DNA of 64,000 bases from Anarhynchus alexandrinus (taxonomy: Eukaryota; Chordata; Aves; Charadriiformes; Charadriidae). The stretch covers positions 641,561-705,560 of the forward strand of contig VUYV01000015.1 of the NCBI GenBank assembly GCA_008711295.1, read 5' to 3'. The notes under the pieces were generated by a model. The model saw only the letters and a list, made by a program, of their open reading frames with translations, was not told the DNA's origin and did no database searches. Position 1 is the stretch's first letter. Each line of letters opens with the position of its first letter. Made by a program: the position numbers and the translations under genes. Shown piece after piece: positions 44,718 through 57,400 of the stretch.

Positions 44718-47502
44718 TGGTCGTGCTGCACCCAGCAGGAAGAGATGGCCATGAGCACAGCGTACTAGGTGTCAACAGGAGCAGGCTTCGTGGTGCTGAG
44801 CTTCCTCCAGGTCTTCACCCGGAGGCGCTCCCCATGGTTTAACACTCCAGCTTTGCACGCCCACGTTGTCCCTCTGCTGAAGTCTGTCCTCCAGCAGCTT
44901 CTGGCTCATCTCCAGGCAAGCTGTGACAGGGAGAGCAAGAAAGGAGCTGCATCAAGATGTGCAGCAAGAGGGCACATCTCAAAGCAACCTGATAAACATG
45001 GGGCCGATGCGGCAAAGATCAAGGGGCAAGAGGTGCACAGGTTCAGAGGTGCTTGAGGGCACTTCAGTGCAAGGAGCAGTGACCTGCTCAGCAGGAAGGC
45101 TGCTTGAGCAGCGCAGTCTGGCTCTCTCCAAAGCTTTCAGTCACCACATCATCTGCAATTAATATTTTGAAGCTTGCAGGCCGAGCAACAGGAGCTGCTA
45201 CATGGGATGTTGTCTGCCAGGACAGCACTTGGCACAGCATGCTTCCACAGACCAGGACAACAGAGCAGCAGATAGGACTGCTGCGAGCCTCAGACACCAG
45301 CTAGCCATTTCCAGCTTTGGTCCACCATTCAGTTGCTGTATCTTCTCCCTAGTCCATGAGTTCCATCAGAGCCCCCTCAGCACATTTACTGCTTGGAAAA
45401 CCTTCACTCCCATACTGTAATATTTAGCGCTTTTCTATCCCCGGCCTTTAAGCTCACCCTATGCCACCACTCTCCCTCTTTCCTGACCCCACTCACACTC
45501 CAGCACAGCTGCAGTGATGTAGCTGCCGTTGGTCCCCATGCAGAGACCATCCATCCCCCCACATCCCGGTGGATTAGGTGGGCTGGTGCCCCACACCCAC
45601 CCTCTTGTGCTTTCTGCTCACCCTCAACGCCACAGCCAACCTCCAAAACAACCCCCCCCAAGCAGCTCCACCAGCAGCCACAGTGGGGTCCCACAGAGGT
45701 TCTCCTGCCCCAAGAAAAGCTACACTAGATGGTCAGGGGGAAGCTGACAGCATTTCTCATACCGGTGACTAGCAGAGATGCAGCTGTGCAAATGAGACCC
45801 CAGCAGCCACCTCCCAGGCCCAGCGATTCCCCACAGGCATGAAGAGCGATATCAGGGACACAAAGCAGCCGACACCACAGGGGAGCAGTTGGATCATGCA
45901 TCCATTTACAAGGTCATCGCCCTGTGCCTCTTTAAAGCCCTCCACTTTTGCCAGAGGCAAGTCAAGGTGACTTGGACAGACCCTGCTGCCCCTGCTCCGG
46001 CCGATGCCCTCTGCTATCCCCTGCCCTTGTGCTGTGAGCCCCTCGGAGCAGAGAGCATCCCTCCCCACTCTCTGGAAGCAGCCCAGCGAAGCAGCAGCCT
46101 GTGCCATAAATAACACTGGCAATGGGCAAGAGCGGAGCAGCCATGGGCTCTGCAGGGACCAGAGCATCCCTGGCCAACCCGTGCCCAGGCTCTGCAGGAC
46201 ACAGGGCTTGCCCGGAGCAAACACCTTCCAAGCATCCTCCCCGTCCACCACAGAAGGACCAGGTATGCCTGGGCTCACAGCAGTGCCATCCCCAATGCCA
46301 GGCCTCTTCTTGAGTCCCAGCACGTTGCTTTTAAGTGTCAGCCGTACAACCAGCTACACATCAGGGGGAATTAAACGGAGGAGGGGTGAGGGGGGAAGTA
46401 AAAAAAGAGAAAGACGAAAGGGAGAAGAGACAGCTCTGCTAATAGCGAGTCAGCCAGAAGTCTCCGAATCCATTTGAAATGCGTAGGGCTTAATTTAACT
46501 TAATGGTTTTGTCAAACATTGGCACTCTGTTAAAAGCACAGGAGAGCTGGTAATCCAAATGCCAGTGGCTCTGCCTTTGCTAGTCACAAGAAGGCTGCTG
46601 TTCAAGTCCCCGGATAGATCCATCTGCCTTCACGCAGGCAGCAAGCATGGCCCTGGCTACTGCAGTCACTCGTTAGGGCAGCTCTGTATTTACTTAGCAC
46701 TGGCAGCAGCCCTGTCTTTGCCCAGAACGCAAAAACAAACACAGCCACTGCATTTCTGAGCTTGTACATGTCTTAAGGCAGCTCCAGGCTTCCCCTGAAA
46801 ACACCACTCAGGGTCAGGGGAAGAGAGATTTGCAACTTTCCTTCGAGAAGACAAAATGAAATCTCTCGCCTACGTGGACTTTGGAAAGAAGTTGGAATAA
46901 AGAAGAAAAGCACACTCTTTGCTCACAGGCAGGCAGAGAAAGCCACGGGTTGAGCTGCAAACACCAGTGCCCCCCCGAGCCCTGCTCTCCCTCCTCTCTC
47001 CAGCAGCGCTAGGTCGAGGGCTCCCAGCAGCCCCCATGAGATGGGATGGGGCTCAACCCCATGGGAAACCGGGCAGCACCAGCTCTGCTGCTGTCAAACC
47101 CTCTTCTAGTGGAAAAAAAAAAAAAAAATCAGCCTGCCATTTAAAATGATCTTCCCTCTGCAGACAGCAGACTGAGCCCACCTCTGCACACAGCAGGGAC
47201 AAGACAGAGGGTGTTTAAGCCTCCTCACCTGCCCTGATGCCCTGTTCTGGCTGCAGATGGGGAACTCAGGACACCTCATATGCTGCCTTGCAGTTTTGCC
47301 CCCACTCTGAGGGCACCAGTGGATGACCTGAAGCACCAGGCACTGTGTGATTCAAGCCACCGAAACACAGGCACACTGGGGACAGGGACCAGGGCACTCT
47401 CCCCTTTGCAGTGACAACAGTCCAAAAAGGTCAAGCTTGCTTGTACTGTCTTGGGAGGAGGCTAATACATTGTTTTTAACCTTGCATTGTTTTTACCTGC
47501 AG
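44718..47502. other. Unique non-coding DNA
   Basis: No repeat family or supported gene. An A18-type run lies at about 47111-47128. A GTTCAAGTCCCC word at about 46594 looks like a tRNA B-box, but no cloverleaf can be formed around it. Confidence 0.55.
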
Positions 47503-47572
47503 GACATCAGTCAGCCACAGATCTGTGCTCTGCACCTACATCCTCCCGTGCACCAGCAGCCACCACAAACTG
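47503..47572 (+). other. Candidate exon (unverified, 70 bp)
   Basis: A T-rich tract ending TTTTTACCTGCAG (AG at 47501-47502) precedes it, and CTG|GTGAGA follows at 47572/47573. A forward frame is open through it but encodes a His/Pro/Gln-rich peptide without similarity that I recognise. It may be a chance pair of splice-like sites or a non-coding RNA exon. Confidence 0.15.
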
Positions 47573-50500
47573 GTGAGACCAGAGGCGTTGGGAGCACAGC
47601 TCTGCCCACCTCCCCAGCCCCACCGCTGGGTGCTCCAAACAGCAGACCCCAGAAGCCTCCCTTTCCCCAGGGCAGAGCCTCCATTTCCCAGCACATCCCT
47701 CAACACTCAGCATGGAGCAGGGTCCCTCCCTGCCATCTACCGCAGGCAGCAGGTTTGTTCAAAGGACCAGCGCTAAAGGAAGCCCTGCTGCCAACGTCCA
47801 GCCTCTCCAGACAGCCCCACAGCAAAGGGCTACAGAGGGAAACAAGCCCTAAACCTGCCATGGGCACATTCCCCCCTCCACACAGTGCAGGTGGGGAAAG
47901 GGGCTCCAGGAAAACTCGGGGGGGGGGAGGCAGCGGAGGCTTTTGAGCCTCTGCATCCCCTTAAACCTCCCCCTCCATCCCAGGACCTGGATTCCTGTTT
48001 GATTTAAGACGCAAATGGGATCGAGTTTAAAGGTCTCAGCCTGGCCCTTGACTCCTTGGTGGGAGTCTTTCCACATCACTAAACCACCAGACAATTCAGC
48101 CTGATTGACAGCCTTTCAGGCAGAGAGGAGCGGGGCTGGAGGGAGAGGAGGGNGGGATGGCTGCGAGGTGGGGACGATGCGCAAGATTTGTGCATCCACA
48201 GGAAAAAGGTTTCTGGGGAAGAACAAGTGAGGCTAGAGCATCCTTGAGGGATGCAGTTCCACTTAATACCAGCAAAAGCCAATTTGCAGATAGCACATAC
48301 AAGGGAAAAGGAGTCGGTTTAATGCACTTTTTCCCAAGGTAAGTGGACAGCAGTGTACACCAGAGACAGCAGGGAGCTGAGGACAAGGCAGAAGGGGAAC
48401 CCCAGGCTCAGACAGAGGAGAAGGGCCAGTGACAGGCAAGAGTCAGGAGGGATCAGGGATGGGAAAGCGGGCGAGCAAAGCCAGCGCCCAGTGACCCTGG
48501 GCTCAGCCACTGGGGCTGCAGCAAAGGCTGAGACGGCAGCACAGAAGCACACACATGTGGACATGTGCACCCTGTGCCATGTTCTGCTTCATGCCCCATC
48601 CCTGCTCTCCAGCCCCAGCACAACCCAGCCCAGCGAAGGGACATCACCAAGTTTCCCCGCAGCAACAGGCAGGACCTCCAGAACAGCCAGCAGAAAACAC
48701 TAAGTGATTCCTCATCTTCTCCACCCTCCTCCTCCTCACACCCCAACTTAGGAGAACTGGGCACAACCCATGGCTCCCTCCAACACAGCTTCTCCCCCTC
48801 TACCAGGGCTGATGCCAACACCCTCAATGGACCTGCAAAGCCCAGTCTTCAGCCATACATGGCCAACCCCCTTCCAAACCCACTCACATTGCTAATTTTG
48901 GGAGAAGGTTCCCTTAAAAAGCACTCTCACCTTGCAGTCTGGGTCAAACCCATGTTTGCCAGTTCCTCGTCTCAAGAGGACACAATGCACCTCTTCGATA
49001 AGCTGAGTGATGACCACTTGGGGAGACCAGGCAAGGGAATGCAAGACGACCACAGATACTTGTCACGCTATCTTATTTATCTCCCCTTCTACACACAGGA
49101 AACCCTTTCTCCTACCTTTTTTTTTTCCCCCTCCTTTAAATAAAAGGGAAAAATTTTAAGCTGGTGCTTTAAAGCACAGCAACCGCCAGCCCATCTCCAC
49201 GGCTTGCCAAGAGAGCAATTCATCCTCTGCCTCTATTCTGCAGTAGGTAAAGCCCCCCCCCTTGCTTTTGTTCATCTCCCCGCTCTTTTGTCTGGCCCTG
49301 AAAGCGTTGATCACTCCTGCATGAGGAATGTGAAACTGATGTGATGTGATAGGAACAATGCTCCAGCCCCGCTCCTTGCAGCCACATCAAAGTCCCCATT
49401 TGCATGGCTTCCCCTTGCCTGCCTGTCCCCCTCTGCCCCCAGCCGCGCTCTGGCTGCTTCAGCGCCTTCATTGTCCTCCTGGCATCGAGAAGCAGCCTTG
49501 GCCTCCTGCTAAAAGGCACTCGATGGCCTCCCCATGCCTGCTGCTGCCTTCGCTTGCCCATGGGAGATGGCACCAGCGCGCAGCATCTGGCTGGCAGGAG
49601 AGGTGGCACTGATACAGGCTGGGATGCAGCAGGACCATGTGTCTCTTAATCCCGCTGCTGTCTGGTACCTGCTCGCAGATGGATGCTTCTCCTCACGGGC
49701 ACTGCCAGGCTGGGGTGGGGAATCTAAGCAAAAGGATGGAGAGGTGAGGAAGAGCCAATAAATCAGGAGGTGTGGGGCAGCGGGGCCCCAACCTGGCCAG
49801 AGGAGAACAGGGAAGCATGTGGAGAGCATTAACATAAAAATTAGGGCATTTCTTCAGCCAGCGAAGGGCACAGAGGGAGTTCACGCTGACAATGCCCTGC
49901 TCTTGGGGTGTCTGGGGAAGACAGATCCCCGCCCGTCCTTCTGGTGCAGGAGGAGAGACCAGGAGCCAGACACTCGGAGCGGACAGGACCTGACAGCCGG
50001 ACACCACCCCACCTGCAGCGCTGCCAGCCTGTGCAGCACCCTGGGGCGCTGGCAGCAGAACGGCGCTCAGCAGATGCTGCGAAGCCACCGGAGCAGCTGG
50101 ACAAACACAGCTCTGGGTCCGGGCAGGCTCCTGCCAAGGCTGCTGAGCCCAGGCATGCTGCCACCAGGTAAAAAAAAAAATAAAATCCTGCTGCTACCCT
50201 GTATGGAGCAGCCACAACCCAATGCTGAGAGATGCCCTTCCCAGAGCACGCTTCACAAGGAGTCCGGCTTCTCCAGACCTCATCAGGTCAAAGGCTCTAA
50301 CCCAGGGCCAGCAGAAGAGGCTGCCGAGAGAAAACAAACCCTCCAGCGAGGCAGAAAGCCTCTCCCCAGTCCCACAGCAGCTGTGGCTCCATGGCAAACC
50401 TGTGCCAACACAACAGCAGCTGGAAAGCGATAGCTCTCCAGCTCCTCAAGGCATTGTCTGCCCCCAGGTTCCCTGGGAGGCCCCGGGCAAGCAAGCCCCG

Positions 50501-52659
50501 TTTCCCCCGGGGGTAGCCATGCGCCTGCTGGCAGGCAGGGGGATGCAGGCAGCACCCAGGCAGGGAGGGGGAAAGCCAGGCACTGGCCATGCCACCTGGG
50601 GTGCAAGGGGGAGGCTGGCACAGGACGAGACCGGAGGAAAACAGCAGTGGCACCACACAGAGTTGCGTAGCACGAAGCTACGCTGGAAACAGGAGGGATG
50701 CCGATGCCCCTGCAGAGCTGAGTTGCTGCTGATAGACCTCACAAGCTGAAGGATTTAATTTTTGGCGGAAGAGGTGATAACACTGAGTTTACCCTTGCCG
50801 CCAGGACCAGTGTAATATTGATTCCCTCATCCTGAAGTATGGGACTTCCATTCAACCTTAACATGAACCATGATGCTGAGCCGGTCTGTGTCACTAACCA
50901 ACACACAGAGGCAGCCAGCATCTGCCAGTAGAAAAAAAAAAAAAAAAAGAGAGGCTTCCAGGTCCAGCCATTTCCAACACAGCAAGCAAGATCCAGGTAA
51001 TCAAGGCTCTGAGTCCAAGCACATCTCCAGTTTGCACCTCATACAGAAGATCAGTGATCCAGAGGGACTCCAGGTGTTTTGACTTCAAATGCACAGAAAA
51101 TGCAAACCAACTGTCCAAGAGCCATTTCTGGATTATCAGCCCACAGATCAAAATGCTCTCTGGGTTACCGTGTAGGACGCACTGCTCTAATGTTAAACAG
51201 GCACTTCTTAAGCACTTCCCAGGCCACCTGTGCCCAAGCAGCCTCCGAAATCCTGAGAGCCCCTGCCTCTTTCTTTATTTTTTACCTGGTTACTGCAGCC
51301 CCCTATTCAAGCCCCTCTGCTCTTCATCCCTAGCTGACGTTCAGCAGCCTGCCAAGGGACACAGCACTGGCAACTGTTCCTGATTTATACTGATGGAGAA
51401 TATAACTTCTCTTTAGAAAAGTAAATAGAACCACTACCAAAAGTCAGAGCACTTTTTTTTTTCCTTTTTTTTATTAACAAGCATGTTTCTGCCTCAGTGC
51501 TTAAGGGGGAGGGAGCACAGTCAATATGGGAGAACTAAGACCACCTTCCTAACACTTCGAGTCAGATTTGCTGCACAAAAGCCCTCTGTTGTGCATTAGA
51601 CCTGGCCAGTGTCACTTCTGGTTAGGAAAGAAGAACCTCTGCTAGAGGAGCACGCTGATTAAGGAAGACACTTCATTCTGGCATTTGGATTTTTCCCTGC
51701 CAAGCTGGTTTACCTTAGGATAACACCAGAAAGTCTGTTTTGCTGTAGCTGTCCTCACACACTAACCAGAGCCCCCAGCAGCTCTGAGGCTCCTTCACCA
51801 GGCTGAGGGGAACACAGTGCACCCAACTGTGCTGCCCACCACCCTGCTGGGCTCCCACCCGGTGACCCCCCAGGGGCTGAAGCTCAGAGTCCCTTCTGTG
51901 AGCCCAGGAGGGAAGGGGTCCCCCCCAGCCCAGGAGGGAAGGCAGCATCAGCCCTTTTCGGTAGCTATAATGGTGCAACAAGTGGCTGTGCTCAGAGAGA
52001 TGAAAGCCTGCAGGACAGCAGGATAAGCGCCTTGCTCTTGTGTTGCTGGCAGTGAGCTGTTGCAGAAGAGGTCACAGATAAGATGCTGTACACCTCCCTG
52101 GTGCTCCATCACCCCGGCCCTCCACACAGCTGTCAGCAAGGCAGGATAGGTCCCACTTCATCAGAAGGGTCCCTACTGATGCTGCATCAAGAACAGGGAA
52201 CAAATGCTTTGTGCCAGTAAGGGATGATATGCTGCGATCCCCAGTGCTCACTGGTGAGTTAAATCCACCCCCCTCAAAGGCGGTGAAACATTGGAAAACC
52301 CCCTCCTTCCCCCAAACCGGGCTGGGTACCACTCCTCCTCTGGGGATCGAGCACCAGGAGACATCCATCCTCTCCCCCTTGCTCTACCCCAATGGTCTCC
52401 AGCAGCTGGTGCCAAGCACATGGGATGCTGCCCCCCAGGATGCTGCATCCAGAGGAAGCCCCCTCCGCTTGCCTTAGACCTAACCCAGCATCACAGCTTG
52501 CTGAACCTCAACAGGATCATTCGAGCAGACCCCGGGCAGGCACCCCTAACCCTTCCAGCATGCACACAGAGATAAAAGGCAGCAAGGCAGTTAAGCAGAG
52601 CTGCCCCACGCGCTGCATTCAATTGCCATCGGAGGCACACCACAGGTGAACAGGACCTT
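47573..52659. other. Unique non-coding DNA
   Basis: No supported gene over 5 kb. An N lies at 48153. A perfect AAG|GTAAGT donor sits at 48338 on the plus strand, without a strong upstream acceptor. A G10 run lies at about 47918-47927. A-runs lie at about 50168-50178 and 50932-50948. T-runs lie at about 49117-49127 and 51451-51470. A two-copy 16 bp direct repeat (AGCCCAGGAGGGAAGG) lies at about 51901-51943. Confidence 0.5.
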
Positions 52660-53115
52660 GAATACAGCTAGACAGATGTTGTTTCAGGGCTCGCTAATTC
52701 TCTGTCCCTAATTCATTCCTGGTTTCTGCAAGATACAGTCAATTCTTGACCAGCCACCGCACATGCATGTTTCTTTGCTTTCAATTCGGCCAGCAAAATC
52801 CATTTACCGTGCCTGTCTCATCCGGTTTCCGTCAAGTCTGCTGAATTCTCCTTCAGTGAAATAAGCAAGTTTACTGTAACACCCTCTTTTGTAAGAGCAC
52901 GGCTAAAATGACAGTCTTTCTGGTGCCTGACTATTTCCCTTCACAGCAGGAGCTAAACACTGCTTGTTTTCAATTGTGAGCTGTTCCGACTTCTTGAAAT
53001 GCATGAAAGTACCAAGGGGGTCAATTTAACTGGGAAAGAGGTTTCTAAACGAGAATATTTATTTGCCTTGCAGTATGCTGTGGAGAAGTTTAGGCTAGTA
53101 ATTTACTAGCCAAGG
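52660..53115. promoter_or_regulatory. AT-rich candidate conserved element with palindrome
   Basis: A low-GC segment of about 450 bp with repeated CTAATT/CAATTC/CAATTG words (CGCTAATTCTC near 52692, CCCTAATTCATTCC near 52707, TTTCAATTCGG near 52779, TTTCAATTGTGAG near 52969). It ends in a perfect inverted repeat GGCTAGTAA-T-TTACTAGCC (53093-53111). It stands out from its GC-rich surroundings. Candidate enhancer by composition only. Confidence 0.27.
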
Positions 53116-54079
53116 ATGCAAGGATCTCCAAGTGAACATGAGAGGGAAGAGACACAACTCAACATCTTCCTTGTCCAACATTGGCCATGAGGAGACAAAG
53201 ACCAAATTGTTGGTTTAAGGTTCCCAGTTGCAAAGCCCTGCCCCATTTGGTGGGTTTGGGGGTGGCAGGGCAAAATCCTCTCCTCTTACACAGCCCTGTT
53301 TTTTTTTTTTTTGGCTTTTGGTGCCAGAGCCATATGCCACCTTCGGGCCTTGCAGAACATGATCTCAGTCCTCTGTAGCATGTGATTCCACCTCAAAGGC
53401 ACCTCCTAAAGGTTTCCCAGACCAAGTTTGGGGCAGGACAGAGGGAACAGAAAACCCAGATCTGTTCCTCCCACACCCCCTACTCCTTCCTTATTGCTTT
53501 TCTGGTGACATGCATCCATTGCAAGGGAGCTACAAGACACCAACATTATTGGCCCTGTGCTAAATGCTGCCAAATAAGTAGCATAAGAGTCAGAGTTACC
53601 CTTTTACTCAAAACCAGCTGGAGAACCAGGCCAAGCTTGCTATCTGCAAGCACCTGGAAGACCCACACTATTCACTCCTGCCCAGAAGAAGCCACCAGCA
53701 GCACCAGAGCAGGGGAGGGAGTCCCCAGGGATGCACACCAAAGGAGGAGACCACCAGAGAGCTCTCCTCCCATCCCCACTCCTGCCTGAGCAGGACGACT
53801 GCACATCTGGAGCCAGGCAGCTGATGGGAACCCAGCATGGGGCACACCAAGCTCTGCGCAAGGAAACCTGGCCCCTGCTCTCCATTTGCGAAACGCTTGA
53901 AGCCTGATGCTTTCAGCACAGGAAACGTCCAAAGTCCTTACACTTTAGGGCTGAATTCCCCCTCCTGCAGTAGCCTGCAGTTTTCATTTCTCATCCTCTC
54001 AGGTTATAGTTTCCTTACACTCCTTGCTATTTTTTTGGCGGCTCCTCAGGTTTCATTCTCTTTTCCAAGTTAGACGAGC
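53116..54079. other. Unique non-coding DNA
   Basis: No supported feature. A T12 run lies near 53300-53311. Confidence 0.55.
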
Positions 54080-54480
54080 TGAATTTAAGACTTCATCTAC
54101 TCCTCCCTGCTCGTTAGCAGACATAAATTAAAAGCAGAATTAAAGAGTTTATTTGCAATACCACTTGAGACACCTTCAAGCCTCTTATTGCCTTGCCACG
54201 TACTGTGAATTCTGACCCACTAAGGGACTTTACATTCAGATCTTGCCAAGCGTTTATCTACATCCTGTTAGGTAGGTTTGGGGGAAGAGCTCTCATCCTT
54301 CTCAGAAATAAGACAATCTTGAGGCTTTGCTGAAAGCTTTTGTTTCCTGCATCAAGTTTGTTGCAAAAGAATTTCCACCTGCTAAGGCCTTTTGACACTG
54401 AACAGCAGATATGACCCACTTGCAGAAAAAACATACAACATGATTTATTTTTATTTTTTTTTTATCCTTTCACAGAATTT
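54080..54480. other. AT-rich unique segment
   Basis: AT-rich DNA with ATAAATTAAAAG near 54123 and AGAATTAAAGAG near 54137, and a T-run near 54446-54464. The composition is similar to the candidate conserved islands, but motif clustering is weaker. No gene. Confidence 0.4.
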
Positions 54481-57400
54481 GGGGTAGGATGTTACCAGAC
54501 CTGCACAGGAAACTGAGCTACCGCCTGCAGTGCCCTGATCAGCTACAGCCTCCCACGGAGGCCACCGCTACAGTGAGCCAAGGAAAATCACTGCACACTA
54601 CCCTGCTGCCAGGACCAACAGCATCCTGTTGATTTCTACATTTCTAGGAGCCAAACTACTGAGGACCTGCAGATTTTTATGGCTATGCTCTGCTGCACCC
54701 ATCCCCTCCCCACTGCAGTCCTGCGTGTCAGGGAAGAGGCTGAGAGAGACGCCTGTCGCTCCGTGCTCAGGACCTGATGTGCCGACATTAGCACCCAGAA
54801 GCTCAGGGGAGGTGTCTGAGAGCAATCAGAGCTATTTCTGAAGCCTCGTATGATGCTCACAGGTAAGGCCCCTGCTGTGAAAAGCTCAACCAGTGGCACG
54901 GGACTTGCGGAGTCCTGCCTGTCCCCCAGCACCATTCACACCCTGGGAATTGCGTGTGGATCCAGGCAAGATGCAAAGCTCAGCTCAAGCGTCCCAGGGA
55001 CTAAGGGATTGGGGCAGAGCACCCAGCCGCCTGTGGGAAAAGAGCAGCAAGAAGGACTGAGCGTGTGTCACAAGATATTCAACCCCAGATGGTCACCGGA
55101 AAGGAGCCGGGAGCGACGAGGACAGAGCACAAAGCCAACAGCTCAACAACTGTCAGCTCAGAGCGCCAAGGCACGGCGAGAGCACACGGGCCATCACCGC
55201 TACGTAAGACACCACATGCCTTAATCTCTCCCCGGGGAGAGAACCTCTTCCAGCCCAGACTGTTTGTGTATTCAGCTAATTTTGTTGCCTGACTTTCCAC
55301 CTACTTGCTCAGCGGAAAGCCGATCCTCCCAAGTAATCATCACTATTTCATCCCTACCCTCAGATGCAAGGCCACGGCATAAGCAAAACCCTGCTCCGCT
55401 GCATCAGCTGCAAACCCAGTGTCACAAGGGCAACTGGCTCCCCTTGCCGTGTCCCCTTCACTGAAGCTCCTCTCCCAGTCGGAGCACCGCGTGTGCCGGC
55501 ACAGCCAAACACTGCAACCCACTTGTTGGTCTGAATGAGCCTCATACATCCTAAAATGCAGTTCCAAATCTCCTCCGTGGCTCCTACACACGAGCCAGGT
55601 TGTTCAAGGACAGTCATATAATTAAGGGGGGGAAAAAAAAATACCCTGCGTACACCAGGGAGCATCCTGAACAGCATGAGCTTAGTATTAGCTCTTGCTA
55701 GAGCACAGTGAGACTATTCCTGGCTGCTGCCTTCTGTGCTGGTGTCCACGCTCGCAAGGAGAAAAAAAAAAAAAAAAAGAAAAGGAGTTGCGTGGAAGCA
55801 GAACAGCTTCCAAGAAGAATTAAGAGAATGAGTTGGGAACTGGAAAGCCTGCTGTGCAGCCACAGGCTCGAGTGCTCAACTGGTTCAACTAAGCCAAGAG
55901 ATGATCAGGAAAGGATTTAATCACCCCCTGCGAAAGTACCAGCGCAGGGAGAAGATTTCTGCTGGCAGGAGGGACCCTGCCGCCGGGGCTGCCAAGGGGG
56001 GGACAGGTCATGTCTGCCCCTTGCTCAGGGTCCTGCTAAGTGCCCTTCCTGAGAGGGGAGAAGGGAGGACTGCTCCCGCGTGGGGCATGCGGTAGGCAAA
56101 AGGCAGGATCGGACAGGGCTATGGGGTCAGATCCCGCACAGCAAAGGAGACAGAGCGGCTCGCAGGTCCCTGTGAGAGGGCAAACTAGCCTGGGCTGGGC
56201 AGTGTTATGCCCAAGTCTCAACTCCAACAGCAAGCCACCCCACCCTTAAGCCCCCAGGTGTAAGAGAGGAGGGCAGATGAGCAGTGGAGATGCCCTGGCC
56301 CCCTCCCTCCAGACCGGCCACAAAGATGAATCAGAAGCCAAGCCACCTCGCAACACCAAGGGCATCTACTGACAGCCCACCCCAAGATGTCCCTCTGCAC
56401 CTTCCTATAGCTCTTCACTTCACATGCAAAACGTACCGACAGAGACAGCCTGTGCTCTCACTAAAGACAGTCAGGCCAATGGTCATTTGGAAAAAGGGAA
56501 GGCAGATTATGTTGTTTTTAAAATGCAAGTCAGCTATCCTCACTGGATCAGGAGGAAGATCAAGTAGGACAGACCAGCAGCCTTAAGAGGTCAGAACAGG
56601 CATCCCATGTGCTTCTCCAGCACTTTGAAGTCTCACCGTCCTTTCATTCCCGCTTCCATATTGAAACCATTTTCACCAGGGAAGCTTTGCATCAAACACT
56701 GCTCTAAAACCCAGCTGCAACACTGAAACCTGCTCTTCACTCCTCCCTCCAATTACAGTGCTCGCTTCATCTTTAAAGCACGGCTGCCCAGGATGCCTAC
56801 TTGAGCTGAGTAATAAATGGCACAGATCAGCCGCTGCCAGACTGTGGCTGTAATCCCATCGCAGAGGGGCATCCTGGAGAGTCGAGCTGCACCCGGAGAG
56901 AGCAGAGACATCGCGCAGCTTCCCGCACGGACGCGAACAACCCATGGCAAGCCCCTCTTGTCCCTCAGACTGGTACCCACCCTGCGCTGGCAGCACCCCT
57001 GGCACCAGGCTCTCTTCCTTATTTTTTTTTTTTGTTTTAGAGCAAAGTGACACCAGTTATTTACCTTCAATCACTAATTCCCCTAATGCCCTGAAGAGTA
57101 TTTAACTGAGGTTAGCCAAGCATTTGAGACACTTGCAAAGTACCCTCAAGCTTTCCTTAATAGCAATTTCTGTATAGTCATCTTTTGTTCCCAATCTCCC
57201 CCACACCTCTTTGGGCTTTTTTAATCTTGCTAAAGACAGGTATAAAGAGATGGTGAAGATCTCAGTCATTTGAGAAGGGAAGAGAAATTGGTGAGAAACC
57301 AATTCTATTTAATAGACCTATTGTCTCCCTGTATTTACTCCTCCCCAGCAGTACTGTGAAATAGCCTTTCTCCTTCCTTCCATCGGCAGCTGGAAGGGCT

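Noticed and set aside
46560..46640. tRNA-like B-box word (GTTCAAGTCCCC)
   Set aside because: The T-stem arms do not pair and no A-box or acceptor stem can be placed around it.
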